From: Ianthella basta
Lineage: Eukaryota; Porifera; Demospongiae; Verongiida; Ianthellidae
Length of the DNA stretch: 64,000 nt
Assembly (NCBI GenBank): GCA_964019415.1
Contig: OZ025872.1
Location: 3,150,004 to 3,214,003, forward strand
Direction: 5' to 3'
The notes below the pieces were generated by a model. The model did no database searches. It was not told the origin of the DNA and saw only the letters and a list, made by a program, of their open reading frames with translations. Of this stretch, positions 47,780 to 61,926 are shown piece by piece. The first letter of the stretch is position 1. Every line of letters begins with the position of its first letter. Made by a program: the position numbers and the translations under genes.

Positions 47780-50700
47780 CAATTCACCCAAACGTGACAG
47801 TTGTGGTATGCATGGCCCTCACCTTATTCCTGTGAAGGACGTCAGCACCATAGACCTCACAAAGCAGCCGAACTAGATCTGTTTGTCCATTCTCAGTTGC
47901 ATAGAACAGGGCTGTACAGCCATCCTGAAGGAAGGGTGTAAAAATGGACTGAACATCAAGTCACACTCACATACACCCACACACCATTTGCACACTCGTA
48001 CCTATGCCCTTCTGCTGAGTATGGGAGACATGAATGCACTGTAAAAATGGACTGAACATCAAGTGTGTGCTTGTATGACATAGGTAAAGAGTAACATCCA
48101 ATGTAGCAAACAATAGTACAGTACTGCACTAATGAGATGCATAAAATACCAATCAGTAACCATCTGTATAGAGAGATAATCCACCCACACTCACAAACAC
48201 CCACACACTGTTTGCACACCCATATCTACGCCCTTCTGCTGAGTATGGGAGACATGAATGCACTTATAGTACACATTGCCATGGCAACATGTCATGGCAA
48301 CATGTCATGGCAACATGTCATTAATGCATTGATTACATGGCACCATAGTGATTGCTCTACCTGTTGCTCATATCATTAGATGCTATAGAGGTTCAGAAGT
48401 AGGCAGGTGGCCATATGATGTGGCTTTAGCACTTGTAATATACACACACTTGCTATTGGGCACTTCACACACCCACCATTTGGCATTGTATAAGCCAATA
48501 ATGCCCTTGTTCCATGTCAACCACAATTACAGGAAAACCCCAATAAAGAGCAATCTGAATTTTCTCTCATGACGGAAGTGTTTTATGTCATTGCTATATG
48601 GAGATGCGTACAAAACTAACTCTGACGTATGTAAGGACACCTCTCTATCTGAAGTGCAAATAGAGCTCATACCCACATATGTACAGGAGTGGAGAGTGAA
48701 TGCATGGAAGCATGCTGTCCTAGTTGCATGTGACTACATGGTATAGCAGGCATAGGCTGGTTGTTGGAAGTGATCTTTGTGCATGATGGTGACCAGTGAT
48801 AGTGCAATATTATACCACATGTACACACCTGAACGCAAACACACACACAGACACCACCACACCACACTGCCAGTTCACCTCTAGAATAGAGTGCACACAC
48901 ACAAAGAGTAAAGCACTCAGATGCACACAGTGATCATCATACCACAAGGGAGTCCCTTCATTCATGTATGGACTTAACAGCACCCTTAGTAATTCTTTGC
49001 AAAATTGCAGGCCTGTGTGCAGGATTTGAAAAGGGGGCTACACTCCAGAAGAAATGTGCAAAGGAAACTATTTCCATCCAATGCCATCACACAAATGGCA
49101 GACTATGCAAATGGTCATGCATGCACCCTGGAACTGCTGGAATAGAGTGGCAAAGATTCAAAAATGATCTTCTTGGCCCTCAATAGGGCATTGGACTAGT
49201 ACTGCAACAAAATGATCAGTTTCTTAATTTAATGCACACACATGCAGATCCCCTGGAAAGGGGGTTTCTGATGCCTTCCAGGTTCCCGCTGACACACAGA
49301 ATACACTGCACAGCCTTGATACTCAGCGTCCAATATGCCTTAACACCTTTGACGCAATTATGGATGTCATTGAGCACACTCTATTTCAGAGGAAGAAGGC
49401 TACCTGTCAGTTGTAGGGGTCATGCTATGTTGGGAGGCCATCCCTTTTATACAATGGATAGAGGGAATGCCTTTGCAATGTATGACATGAGTGCAACACT
49501 GACACACACACAAAAACACAAACACACATGCGCGCACTAACACACACACACATACACACACAGACACACTAATGCATGAAAAGAGATTCAAATCGAAACC
49601 CCTATTTAAAGGATATCCTGAATACAGCACGCGTTCTAGCAAGGAACTCTTCCACCTGCATAAAGATGTGTGCAAACGACCTCTGAAATAAGGGCACCTG
49701 TCTAATGAGGACAGTGCCTACTGTCCCAATTACATAGAGAAGTAAGCAAACCTTTCTATAGCCAGGACATTTGGGCTGGTCCTAAATTGTCCAAATGCAC
49801 TAGAATATAGAGGACAATACCACTGTTGTGTGCAGTGTGCAAATGTACAACAGTGAAGAAACCCAATTGCCCTTGGATACTTTGCACTAGCGTACTTACA
49901 TTGTTCTGTTCCTTCGCACTGCTTCCATTCGCCAGCAGAAATAGGACCACATCGAAATGCCCATTTTGTGCAGCCAACAAAAGAGGAGTGTTGCCCTTCT
50001 ACAGATGAGTAAGGGAGAAACAATGGACAGTGATGCATGGGCAGTGGCATTGAGTGAACCACATGAACTAATGTACATGTGCCAGCAATATTCTAAAAAC
50101 AAAGCTCATTTTAGAAAACACAGGAGATTAGAAATGTAAAAGTGAATGAATCACTCTCTTGTTGCAACGTGCCTTGTTTGATAGCCACAGTGTGCATGTC
50201 TATGGCTGCATGGCTGACAGTCATTCTGTGAATGCAGCAACACACGCCGATTCGATGTATGTACAATCCAATGCACCCAACCATTTATTGACACTTACAA
50301 TTATACATGGCCTTTAGTTGTACATACTACACCTATTAGTCCACACTTCACATTCTACTATACAAGGAAATTACCAAAAGAAAAGAATTACATCTGATTT
50401 ACATAGCAGCTACGTAGTAATTGCATGAGCCATCATGCCATACTTCCACTTCCATAAATTGTAGGGGGGGAGGGGGGGGGGGGCATATAACTGCATGGGT
50501 CACATGCCCCAGTAATAAACGGCATCACATGATGAATGCATCCATTGCCAATGGTAACTTGTTAATGCACAAACATTCTTCACGCGCATCACCCTAGTGT
50601 CCTGTATACTGTATGGCATTCCACTCCCACTGTGGTAGGTTACTTAATGGTTAAAACAATGACATGCAGGTATTATGACACACAGAAGACACTGCACAGC

Positions 50701-52608
50701 CTTGAGACTCAGCATTTAATATGCCACAACACCTTTGTGTCAGTGACATAATTATGGATGAGAGCACTCTATTTCAGAGTAGGAAGGGTACCTGTCAGTT
50801 GTGTGTGTGTGTGTGTGTGTGTTAGGGTGTGGGGCATGCACTGTTGAGAAGCCATCCCTTTTATACACTGGATAGAGGTAATGCCTTTGTAATGTATGAC
50901 ACACACACACCGACACACACACACCAACACACGCACGCACGCACGCACATGTACGTACATACACACACACACACACACACTGACACACGCACACACGCAC
51001 GCACGCACGCACATGCATGAAAAGAGATTCAAATTGGAACTCCAATTTTAAGATTAATTATCCTGATTTTAACACACTTCTTATTATAATAAACATAACG
51101 CACATTTTCGTTGTTCAAGATAATCTCCTTCCATTCTGCCATGGACAAAACGTTGCGAAACTTGGTAGGATTATAAAGAAAGGGACTGTGAGTAACCTCG
51201 CTGAGTCGAAATTTGGTTTAATGTCATTTCGTCCGGGTTCTTGCCACTTTTACTGTCGCCGCCATATCTAAGAGATTAGGAAAAGATCGCGTTTTGTTTT
51301 GCACGAACTCCTACATCAATTTTCACCAATTTTCACCAAACTTGGAAGAGTATATCACGGCAATATGGGGGGTGACCTAAGGTGGTTAGTGTCTTCGACG
51401 CTGAACTCCTTTAAACGAAATGGATTACCGTAAGTATATTCTGTACGTACGGAGTTTTACAGAATGAGTCTATGGAATACAACCAATTAAATGGATGGTT
51501 CTGATTGGTTAAAATGCTCAAATTTCAAATGTTATCCTAGGAACCCACCCGAAGGGCGGGCATTCAGCTGGTTCTAACAAAGAACACTTCCAGCTACATA
51601 AAGATGTGTACAAAACTACATCTGAAATAAAGACCCCTGTCTAATGAGGACAGTGCCTATTGTCCCAAATACAGTACATGGAGATGTGCACAACTCTACT
51701 TCTGAAATACAGGCACCTCTCTAATGAGGACAACTGCAGCCTTCCCTCAGTGTTCAGATTTGAAGGCACTATCTTACTGTAGTGCACACCATGCAAATTT
51801 AGAGGTAGGAACGACATACTGAAGGACCACACTAAATTATGTATGGACAATCACTAGCTCATAGTGCCTTAGGCAGGGTGTCCTACCGTATGGGTTTTCA
51901 CGCCCACTGTGGTAGGTTACATAAGTAGTGGTCAGAGCACTGACATGCAGGTATTATGACATATACAATACACTGCACATCCTTGGGACTCAGCATTCTA
52001 TATAATATGCCATAACACTTTTGTGTCTCTGGTGTAACTATGGGTGAGCACACTCTATTTCAGAGGCAGAGGGGTACTTGTCAGCTGTGTGTGTGTAGGA
52101 GGGGCATACATTGTTAGGCAGACAACTCTTTCATACAATGGGTTGTGGGAATACCCTTCCATCATGTGACTTGAGTGCAATTGCCCCATGGACCACAACA
52201 AGAGGCTGCCCTTCCACTTCTGAAGATTTAGTACATGCACACAGTACAATGTGCTCAGAGTACACACTGTTTGCTGCACATACCATGGGAAACACTCCTT
52301 TTAAGCATGGCTCATATAGCACAGTAGTGATTGCTCAAATATTACCATAGAATTTACAGGCACTTCACACCCCTAAGGCTTAGCATACTATATCCTGTAT
52401 TGTCCTTATGCCATGTCTTCCATTATTAAAGACACTATGCCACAATTACAGTGAAAGCACCATATAAATAAAAAGACTCCCTGCAATTTCCTGTAATCCT
52501 CTCTAATGACGACAGTGCCTTTAAATCTGTTCCAGTTACATAATGATGCATACAATAACTAACTAGACTGTGGCATACTGTACGTGCATACCAAATGCGT
52601 GCGCGTGT

Positions 52609-52670
<62 letters not shown>

Positions 52671-54305
52671 CAATTCACCCAAACATCCAATGGCACTTCT
52701 AGTATGCATGGCCCTCACCTTATTCCTGTGGAGGACGTCAGCACCATAGACCTCACAAAGCAGCCGAACTAGATCTGTGTGTCCTTTCTGAGCTGCACAG
52801 AACAGGGCTGTCCAGCCATCCTGAAGGAAGGGTGCAAAATTGAACTGAACATCAAGTGTGTGCTTGTATGACATAGGTAAAGAGTAACATCCAATGTAGC
52901 AAACAATAGTACAGTACTGCACTAATGAGATGCGTAAAATACCAATCAGTAATCATCTGTATAGAGAGATAATCCACCCACACTCACAAACACCCACACA
53001 CTGTTTGCACACCCATATCTACGCCCTTCTGCTGAGTATGGGAGACATGAATGCACTTATAGTACACATTGGCATGGCAACATGTCATGGCAATATGTCA
53101 TTAATGCATTGATTACATGGCACCATAGTGATTGCTCTACCTGTTGCTCATATCATTAGATGCTATAGAGGTTCAGAAGTAGGCAGGTGGCCATATGATG
53201 TGGCTTTAGCACTTGTAATCTACACACACTTGCCATTGGGCACTTCACACGCCCACCATTTGGCATTGTATAAGCCAATAATCCCATTGTTCCATGTCAA
53301 CCACAATTACAGGAAAACCCCAATAAAGAGCAATCTGAATTTTCTCTCATGACGGAAGTGTTTTATGTCATTGCTATATGGAGATGCGTACAAAACTAAC
53401 TCTGACGTATGTAAGGACACCTCTCTATCTGGAGTGCAAATAGAGCTTGTACCCACATATGTACAGGAGTGGAGAGTGAATGCATGGAAGCATGCTGTCC
53501 TAGTTGCATGTGACTATATGGTATAGCAGGCATAGGCTGGTTGTTGGAAGTGATCTTCGTGCATGATGGTGACCAGTGATAGTGTAATATTATACCACAT
53601 GTACACACCTGAACGCAAACACACACACAGACATCACCACACCACACTGCCAGTTCACCTCTGGAATAGAGTGCACATACACAAAGAGTAAAGCACTCAG
53701 ATACACACAGTGATCATCATACCACAAAAAAGTCCTTGCATTTATGTATGGACTTAATATCACCCTTAGTAATTCTTTGCAAAATTGCAGGCCCATGTGA
53801 AGGATTTGAAAAGGGGGTTACACTTCAGAAGAATTTTGTGAAGAAACCTATTTCCATCCAATGACATCACACAAATGGCAGACTATGCAAATGGTCATGC
53901 ATGCACCCTGGAACTGCTGGAATAGAGTGGCAAAGATTAAAAAATGATCCTCTTGGCCCTCAATAGGGCATTGGACTAGTACTGCTACAAAATGATCAGT
54001 TTCTTAATTTAATGCACACACATGCAGATCCCCTGGAAAGGGGGTTTCTGATGCCTTCCAGGTTCCCGCTGACACACAGAATACACTGCACAACCTTGAT
54101 ACTCAGTGTCCAATATGCCTTGACACCTTTGACGTAATTATGGATGAGCACACTCTATTTCAGAGGAAGAAGGCTACCTGTCAGTTGTAGGGGTCATGCT
54201 ATGTTGGGAAGCCATCCCTTTTATACAATGGATAGAGGGAAAGCCTTTGTAATGTATGACATGAGTGCAACACCGACACACACACAAATACACAAACACG
54301 CACGT

Positions 54306-54341
<36 letters not shown>

Positions 54342-57300
54342 CCATCCCGCCCCTACACACATGCATGAAAAGAGATTCAAATCGGAACCCCTATTTAAAG
54401 GATATCCTGAATACAGCACGCGTTCTAACAAGGAACTCTTCCACCTGCATGAAGATGTGTGCAAATGACCTCTGAAATAAGGACACCTGTCTAATGAGGA
54501 CAGTGCCTACTGTCCCAATTACATAGAGAAGTAAGCAAACCTTTCTATAGTCAGGACATTTGGGCTGGTCCCAAATTGTCCAAATGCACTAGAATATAGA
54601 GGACGATACCACTGTTGTGTGCAGTGTGCAAATGTACAACAGTGAAGAAACCCAATTGCCCTTGGATACTTTGCACTAGCGTACTTACATTGTTCTGTTC
54701 CTTCGCACTGCTTCCATTCGCCAGCAGAAATTGGACCACATCGGAATGGCCACTCAGTGCAGCAAACAAAAGAGGAGTGGTGCCGTACTACAGATGAGTA
54801 AGGGAGATACAATGGACAGTGATGCATGGGCAGTGGCATTGAGTGAACCACATGAACTAATGTACATGTGCCAGCAATATTCTAAAAACAAAGCTCATTT
54901 TAGAAAACACAGGAGATTAGAAATGTGAAAGTGAATGAATCACTCTCTTGTTGCAGCGTGCCTTGTTTGACAGCCACAGTGTGCATGTCTATGGCTGCAT
55001 GGCTGACAGTCATTCTGTGAATGCAGCAACACACGCCGATTTGGTGTATGTACAATCCAATGCACCCAACCATTTATTGACACTTACAATTATACATGGC
55101 CTTTAGTTGTACAATCTACACAATGGTCATGCCTTGGAGCACTTCACACAACCCCAGGACGTGATACTGTATGTGCCATAATGCATGCCCTTGTGCTATC
55201 ATGTCTTACATTACACAACTACCTTTGTAATCAGGATAAACTCTAAATGACATTGCTAAGAGAAATGATATTCCCACCCACCCTACCCTAGCATCCATTA
55301 TTTGGCATGTGAATGGGGTGGTAGCAGGCAAGTTGGCATGGTTAAGTGTTTCAATCAAGTTAACTATGTCCATTGTAGGGCAATTTGAGTTCCTTGCAAG
55401 GGGGTTAGTAAGGTCTCTGGGTTGGATGGTAAGTAGATGTCTATTTTGGGTTAACATGGGAATGGCATCTCATGCCATCTTAGTCTCACTGCAGCTTCCG
55501 TCCCACAGAGAGATCATTGTGTGCCAGTTTTGATCATCATAGGGTAGAAGTGACTGTATAGGGGTGATAGTGGCACTTCAAGGCCTGCATGGTCACTTTC
55601 GGGCACTCCCAGCTGTGTGCATGGTCTGAGGGATAGTTTATTAATAATACTACCTTTGTAATCAGGACAATTGAATCAGTTCCAGAATACAGAGAACCAT
55701 GTGCACAGCATACAAGTGTAGAGTAGTGAGGAAATGTGCACTTGCTACATGCCGACACCTAATTGAGTAGCTACTTATTGTACAGTTATGTGCCAGTAAG
55801 GCCATACTTCAAACTCCATAACTGGGTCACTATACAAAAAGCAAAATAGTGTAATTACAAATACTTAAAACTAATAACCACACTAAAGGCAGCTAGTTGC
55901 CCAACCTATTAGGCCACACTTCACATTCCCTACACAAGGAAATTACCAAAAGAAAAGGATCACATCTGATTTACTTAGCAGCTACGTAGTAATTGCATGA
56001 GCCATCATGCCATACTTCCACTTCCATAAATTGTAGGGGGGGGGGGGGGGGGGCATATAACTGGGTCACATGCCCCAGTATAATAAACGGCATCACATGA
56101 TGGATGCATCCATTGCCACTGGTAACATGTTAATGCACAAACATTCTTCGCGCGCATCACCCTAGTGTCCTGTATACTGTATGGCATTCCACTCCCACTG
56201 TGGCAGGTTACTTAATGGTTAAAACAATGACATGCAGGTTTTATGACACACAGAATACACTGCACAGCGCCTTGAGACTCAGCATTTAATATGCTACAAC
56301 ACCTTTGTGTCAGTGACGTAATTATGGATGAGAGCACTCTATTTCAGAGTAAGAAGGGTACCTGTCAGTTGTGTGTGTGTGTGTTAGGGTGTGGGGCATG
56401 CACTGTTGAGAAGCCATCCCTTTTATACAATGGATAAGAGGAATGCCCTTGCAATGTATGACATGAGTGCAACACACACACACCGACACACACACACACC
56501 AATGCACGCACGCACGCACACACACACACGCACACATACATGTACGTACACACACACACACACATGCATGAAAAGAGATTCAAATTGGAACTCCAATTTT
56601 AAGATTAATTATCCTCATTTTAGCACACTTTCTAGCAAAGAACACTTCCAGCTACATAAAGATGTGTACAAAACTACTTCTGAAATAAGGACACTTCTCT
56701 AATGAGGATAATGCCTACTGTCCCAACTACAGTAAATGGAGATGTGCACAACTCTACTTCTGAAATAAGGGCACCTCTCTAATAAGGACAACTGCAGCCT
56801 TCCCTCAGTGTTCAGATTTGAAGGCACTATGTTACTGTAGTGCACACCATGCAAATTTAGAGGAAGGAATCACATACTGAAGGACCACACTAAATTATTT
56901 ATGTACAATCACTAGCTCCTAGTGCCTTAGTCATGGTGTCCTACTGTATGGGTTTCCACGCCCACTGTGGTAGGTTACATAAGTAGTGGTCAGAACACTG
57001 ACATGCAGGTATTATGACATATATAATACACTGCACACCCTTGGGACTCAGCATTCTACGTATATGCCATAACACGTTTGTGTCTGTGATGAAACAATGG
57101 GTGAGCGTGCTCTATTTCAAAGGCAGAGGGGTACTTGTCAGTTGTGTGTGTGTAGGAGGGGCATGCATTGTTAGGCAGACAATCTCTTTCACACAATGGG
57201 TTGTGGGAATACCCTTCCATTTTGAGACCTGAGTGCAATTGCCCCATGGACCACAACAACAGGTTGCCCTTCCACTTCTGAAGATTTAGTGCACACATGC

Positions 57301-59888
57301 ACACAGTACAATGTGCTCAGAATACACACACTGTTTGCCAGACATACTATGGGAAACACTCCTTTTAAGCATGGCTCATATAGCACAGTAGTGGTTGCTC
57401 AAATATTAACATAGAATTTACAATTGTCTTGACAGGCACTTCATGCCCCTAAGACTTAGCATACTATATCCTGTATTGTCCTTATGCCATGTCTTCCATT
57501 ATTAAAAGAGCCTAGTATGCCACATTTACAGTGAATGCCCCATATAAAAGACTCCCTGTAATCCTCTCTAATGACGACAGTGCCTTTGAATCTGTTCCAG
57601 CTACATGATGATGCATACAATAACTAACTCTAAAATAAGGAAACCTCTCTAATCAGGGCACTTGAGACTGTCCCAAAGCTGAAACTGTCCAAAACCATCC
57701 ACAATGTATAAAGAGGGCTATGCCACGTTTTTGTACTGTGTGCAAATGTACAGCAGTGAGGAAATCCAACTGCCCTTGGGCACTTTGTGCTAGTGTACTT
57801 ACATACGGCAGAGTTTTAAGTCATCTTCTTTGCTGCGGGATGAATCCGAACGAACATACAACGGCAGCTGAACGTTGATCCCAACCACTTCCTGATCACT
57901 CGGATCGCTTCTAGAATATAGGGGATCACCATCAAGAGTGTTTACCAGCGGAGAAAAGACACAGCTACCCAAATCTAAGAAACAAGCTTACTCTGAAACG
58001 CCATTTCGTCAAACGTTTACGTTGATCTTAACTTCAATGCCGTCTCTCACGGTGAACGTTGACGTCATCTCTCGGGTCACATAACCATTCAACGTTCAGC
58101 GTTAACGCTGATCTTAACCTCTCTGATTATGCATGGCCTTTAGTTGTACAATCTACACTTGACTTTGGCCAATTCACATACCCAGAACTTTCTATATTTC
58201 ATAAAGTCATTTTGCCATGTCTTCAATAAAATAATCCACCATAATTACAGTGGAGCCTCCTTGCAATGGACACCCTGAATTTCTCTTTATTGAAGACCGA
58301 ACCCGGTGTACCATAAGCACAAACTACCCCCAAATGAATACATCTCTCTAACGAGCACTTGTGGGAATGTGTGCAAGTGCTGTTTACCTCATCTTTCACA
58401 TCCACTGGGAGTCCCTGCCCAAGGAGCTCCTTCACTTTGGCTATGTCTCCGTAATAGGCTGCACCCAACATTTCCCTCTCCATCTCCTGTATGGTGTACA
58501 CAGTAACACAGTTACCACATACCAATATCTCATAGACCTTACACCAGTCTACTGCCTATGTACTCTAACCACATGTGCACACCACCCAGCTGAACCCATG
58601 GTGTACCGTATAGGTTAAGCCAAAAGGGGGGAGCTTGAAACTAGGGCAACTTGAAACTGAGTGAGATTATCAGCTGACAAAGGCCCATACGTGGCCTAAA
58701 CATCCTGAGTTACTGTGAATTTCTGCTACGCAAGTGCTTGAGCAACTACCCACAGTTACAATACGTCCTACGTAGCAATGAATCTCTACGCTATCATAGT
58801 CTAGATAGGTAGACCTCTTCCACTTTGGGTATTTAGACAAATGACCAAACCAAGTACACGTAGATACTAGGTATTGAGAGGGTCTAGCATGCTAGAATAG
58901 TGAGGTCACACACAGGAAGGTGGGTAGTGCCTGTGGACCTGCCTCTGTACAAACTGTCACTTGTCTGTCAGGTGTGATACAATGAATAATGGTACAGTAC
59001 ACCAATGAATACACTTAACACCTGGCACTCAACCCAAGGTGGTGTCTCACCTACACACACACACCAATTGTGTAATTGATCTTATTTAATGTGGGAACCT
59101 TTAGCCAGAAGGCTACTCTTCCAGGCATCCACAGTACATACACATAGTACAAACAACATAGACACACATACAGTAAGTCAGATTGTGATTGGTTCAGTGG
59201 GGCTGTTTGTTGTCAGGGGGGGTGCTGCCACTGAAAACTTTCTGCCCTGGCCTGGGCTTGAGCTTGAACCGAAAACATCCCATAATCATAGATCTTGAAT
59301 CACGTGCCTCAGCTCCGGACCACCAGCACCCCCAATGAATACACTTAACACCAATGAATACACTTAACACCTGGCATTCAACCCCCAAGGTGGTGTCTCA
59401 CCTACACACCCACATTCCTACTTGAGTGGCAGCACCTTCATATTACTGATCAGTTTCAGTTGTCAATGATCTGAAGACATTGTACTAGTTTACTGGCCTC
59501 TCTTAACCATGCACCACCTCACTTAGCATAACACTATACAGAGTTCACAATACACAGGGATAGTGAAGACCACTAGTGACTATAGCAAACAGTTAGGATA
59601 TACACTGGGGGTATTTGGGATGTGATTTAGAGTGTCATCGCACTGTACAGAAACTGTTAGGCATAGATAAGCAGATTTCTCCAAGACGTACGAGGAGAGA
59701 TTGCTAGTTCAGATCATGTAGAAATCCCCTCTATCCCGTTATGACAGGGAGTGCATGATGGCTTCATTCGTTTCTTTAGTGAGGATTTCCAACTGATAGC
59801 TAGATCAGTGAAATGTGTACGAGATCGATACCATGAACTGTAGTTATCACACCTTGTCCGGTACACACCAGCGCCAGAAGTCAGCCAT
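42290..59888 (-). CDS. Distal ankyrin exon array, probable 5' part of the same gene
   Basis: Minus exons 59888-59853 ([15 protein letters not shown]), 58486-58388, 54787-54689, 52820-52719, 49998-49900, 47924-47823, 47469-47371, 43344-43141 and 42391-42290. All are phase 0 and 33, 34 or 68 codons long, one or two ankyrin repeats each, and splice in frame to 39840. Joined to the proximal part they give 1434 residues (4305 nt) with no frame break. Typical repeats: [20 protein letters not shown] and [20 protein letters not shown]. The first exon is short and ends at gtgtga. Introns are large (up to 4 kb) and made of recent tandem duplications: exons at 54.7 and 49.9 kb are paralogues, as are those at 52.7 and 47.8 kb. 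If the gene at 39840 is separate, this array lacks a terminal exon. Cytosolic protein-binding array, function inferred from repeats. Confidence 0.68.
43500..43810 (+). mobile_element. Diverged copy of the 544-903 element
   Basis: Matches the right arm and flank of the element at 764-1015 (tgtgaggactggctagtgga, cctttcaaggagggtacagt). Sits in a long ankyrin-gene intron. Confidence 0.75.
44700..47370. repeat. Older partial copies of the duplicated intron unit
   Basis: The segment 44745-45005 matches 52025-52320 and 57080-57380; 46490-47370 matches 51640-52000 and 56640-57790. These are diverged copies of the tandem unit, without an ankyrin exon at 44.7-46.4 kb. Confidence 0.75.
46733..46926. 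mobile_element. Retro-insertion with a perfect 68-bp inverted repeat and an 11-bp target duplication
   Basis: attatttatgt occurs at 46733-46743 and 46916-46926. Between them, 46744-46811 and 46817-46884 are exact reverse complements (68 bp, 5-nt loop), followed by a 31-nt tail. The other two copies of this intron unit (near 51837 and 56900) lack it, so it is a clean insertion. The inverted arms contain cgaaacgtc, typical of Penelope-like elements, which often insert as inverted pairs. Family assignment is inference. Confidence 0.85.
47700..50335. repeat. Tandem segmental duplication, copy 1
   Basis: Intron and two ankyrin exons (47823-47924 and 49900-49998) recur as 52600-55128 with very high identity (offset 4780-4895 bp). 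Copy 1 has an extra short internal repeat (about 47965-48060). Confidence 0.9.
48285..48330. repeat. catggcaacatgt short tandem repeat
   Basis: Three copies of a 13-bp unit (four if the first is counted partially), against two in the duplicate at 53085. Confidence 0.85.
51060..51580. mobile_element. About 500-bp insertion in one duplicate only
   Basis: Compared with the matching place at 56620, copy 1 carries about 500 extra bases between acacactt and ctaacaaagaac. The insert has an open but unremarkable sequence. Ends are not clearly inverted. It must postdate the duplication or have been lost from the other copy. Confidence 0.6.
52600..55128. repeat. Tandem segmental duplication, copy 2
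   Basis: Counterpart of 47700-50335. Contains ankyrin exons 52719-52820 and 54689-54787. Continues with about 770 bp (55130-55900) not present in copy 1. Confidence 0.9.
57795..58140. repeat. Unit end where an ankyrin exon is replaced by unrelated DNA
   Basis: The third copy follows the other units up to the acceptor-distal edge gtgtacttacat, then runs into about 330 bp rich in aacgtt motifs, and rejoins the unit at catggcctttagttgtaca. The ankyrin exon expected there is absent. Confidence 0.7.
59165..59330 (-). repeat. Possible tRNA-derived SINE-like block
   Basis: On the minus strand tggtccggagctgaggc and, about 45 nt on, cggttcaagc resemble A and B boxes. It may be a decayed SINE or a pseudo-tRNA. 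Confidence 0.25.
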
Positions 59889-61710
59889 CAAAAGCTTTTT
59901 ACTCTGGTAAATTTCATTGTCCAAGTCAGTTTTGCACCCTACCCAATTACTTCCATTTAGTGAGGCTGATCGACATGCGCTTGTAAGTTTCACAGCGCAA
60001 CTCGACAGATTCAACGCTTCAGTAGAGTAGAGACTTCCTATTGTCCAGTCAAATGTACGTGGCACTAGGAGTTGTGCTGAGCACACAATTCCCGCACATA
60101 GCAAACAGAATTCTGGTGTGCAAAACTTATAACAGCTCAGTTTCTAACTTCGTGCCCATTTGAGGGCAGCAGCTTCATTTTAGGGAAACATCGACAGCGC
60201 TCGAATGTTTAGCAACGTTGCTCGACAGATTCAACGCTTCAACTGACGTCCTTAGCGCCACAACCCCACTTACTGTAAGAGTTAGCTAGATACGTCAGGA
60301 CATCATCTCGAAGCAATGATTCGTGTGACTTAACTTGTCGATACCCGTAAATTCTCTGCCATCCTTGTAACGAGTTTACTCAGTGTGTAGGGGATCGTCA
60401 CATACTGCCCTTTGCTGTGCTACATTGTCAGGAGGGGTTCGCCATTCTTTGTTCGAACGCGCGAGCTGACTTCGTTCTATTCCAGTGGGTAAAATCTCTT
60501 GTTCCCTCTTGCGTCTATGGTAAAACAATGGAACAGTGGACAATCACGCAATCCCTCGAGCACCCGATGAATCAGTAGTGCACCTACCTGGTCTCTAAAC
60601 AGCACGTAGCTGAAGACTCCGAGTCTGAGTAGAAGACTCAGGGATCAGACCCTGCAGAGGTAGACCTAGAACAGGCGCAGTGACCACTTTGGTATTCCAA
60701 GAATGTTGACGTCCTGATAAATACTTGCGCGCCATAGACATTTTTTAGAAAAATATGGCCACGCTCGGGTTATTTTATTCAACTTGCGTGTGAGCATGCA
60801 TTGAGACAACAGAGCACGGGACTAGCTAGGGTACTGCGTTAAATTGATGCTTGTATGTGTTTGTGTCACTACATGTCATTGTGTCTGTCTCCCAGTGTGT
60901 GTGCACTGCAGCATGCTACTGATGACTGAAGCCACTTACTAGTCAGGCATCCACTGACCAGCCACTTACCTGATCAGCCAGACAGACACACTGATGGAGA
61001 TGGCAAGGTGTATTGTGTGTGTGTTTTATGTTTTATGTATGTAGTACCCACACAAGGTGCCTTTACATGTGTCTGTTTTGTGTGTGTGTGTGTGTTGTGT
61101 CCATGTATACATGTGTATGTGTCAGGTGTGACACAACACTCTTCTCTCACCAGCTGTCAGCCAAGAAGTGGTCAGGCACTCTGATTCAGTTCCTCACACC
61201 TCACACGTTACCTCTCCCCTTTGTAAGATAAACAGAGAGAGATTCTTCTTCATTTCTCCTTTACTCATCTTGCTTCCACAGAAGTATAACCATTCAAAGT
61301 ATATTCAAACAGTGTACATGAGTGTGTTTGTGTGTGTGTGTGTCCTCTGTGTGGGTGGATGAGGGGATTAGTGTGTTTGTGTTGGGCTCCACTGCTCTTT
61401 CTAGACCTTCACCATCATGTTCCTAGAACAGCAACAATAGAAGGAGGTAAAGTCAATGTTGTCCCCAATAGCTCTGAGGTGTTTGGTGCTGGTGGAAGAG
61501 GACCACCTCAGACAACACACTGCCACACCTCACACACTACCTAACAACCACACCCATCACCATACAAGTGTGTGCACATACACACACACAATGTCATACA
61601 CTAAACATACACGTGCACTTGTACTGAACCACACACAGCATACAAGCACATCACTAGATACAAGAACACACACACACACACAGTCACACACACACACGCA
61701 CGCACGCATG

Positions 61711-61824
<114 letters not shown>

Positions 61825-61926
61825 GTCATACACTAAACATACACAACTACACAGTTCATATAATCACATGTACTGAGCACACACAATGTACAGAGACATG
61901 ACTAGATGCAAGAACACACACACACA

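Noticed and set aside
60583-60660. Hairpin-rich stretch that looked like a tRNA
   Set aside because: No A or B box and no cloverleaf; probably a non-coding exon or chance hairpins.
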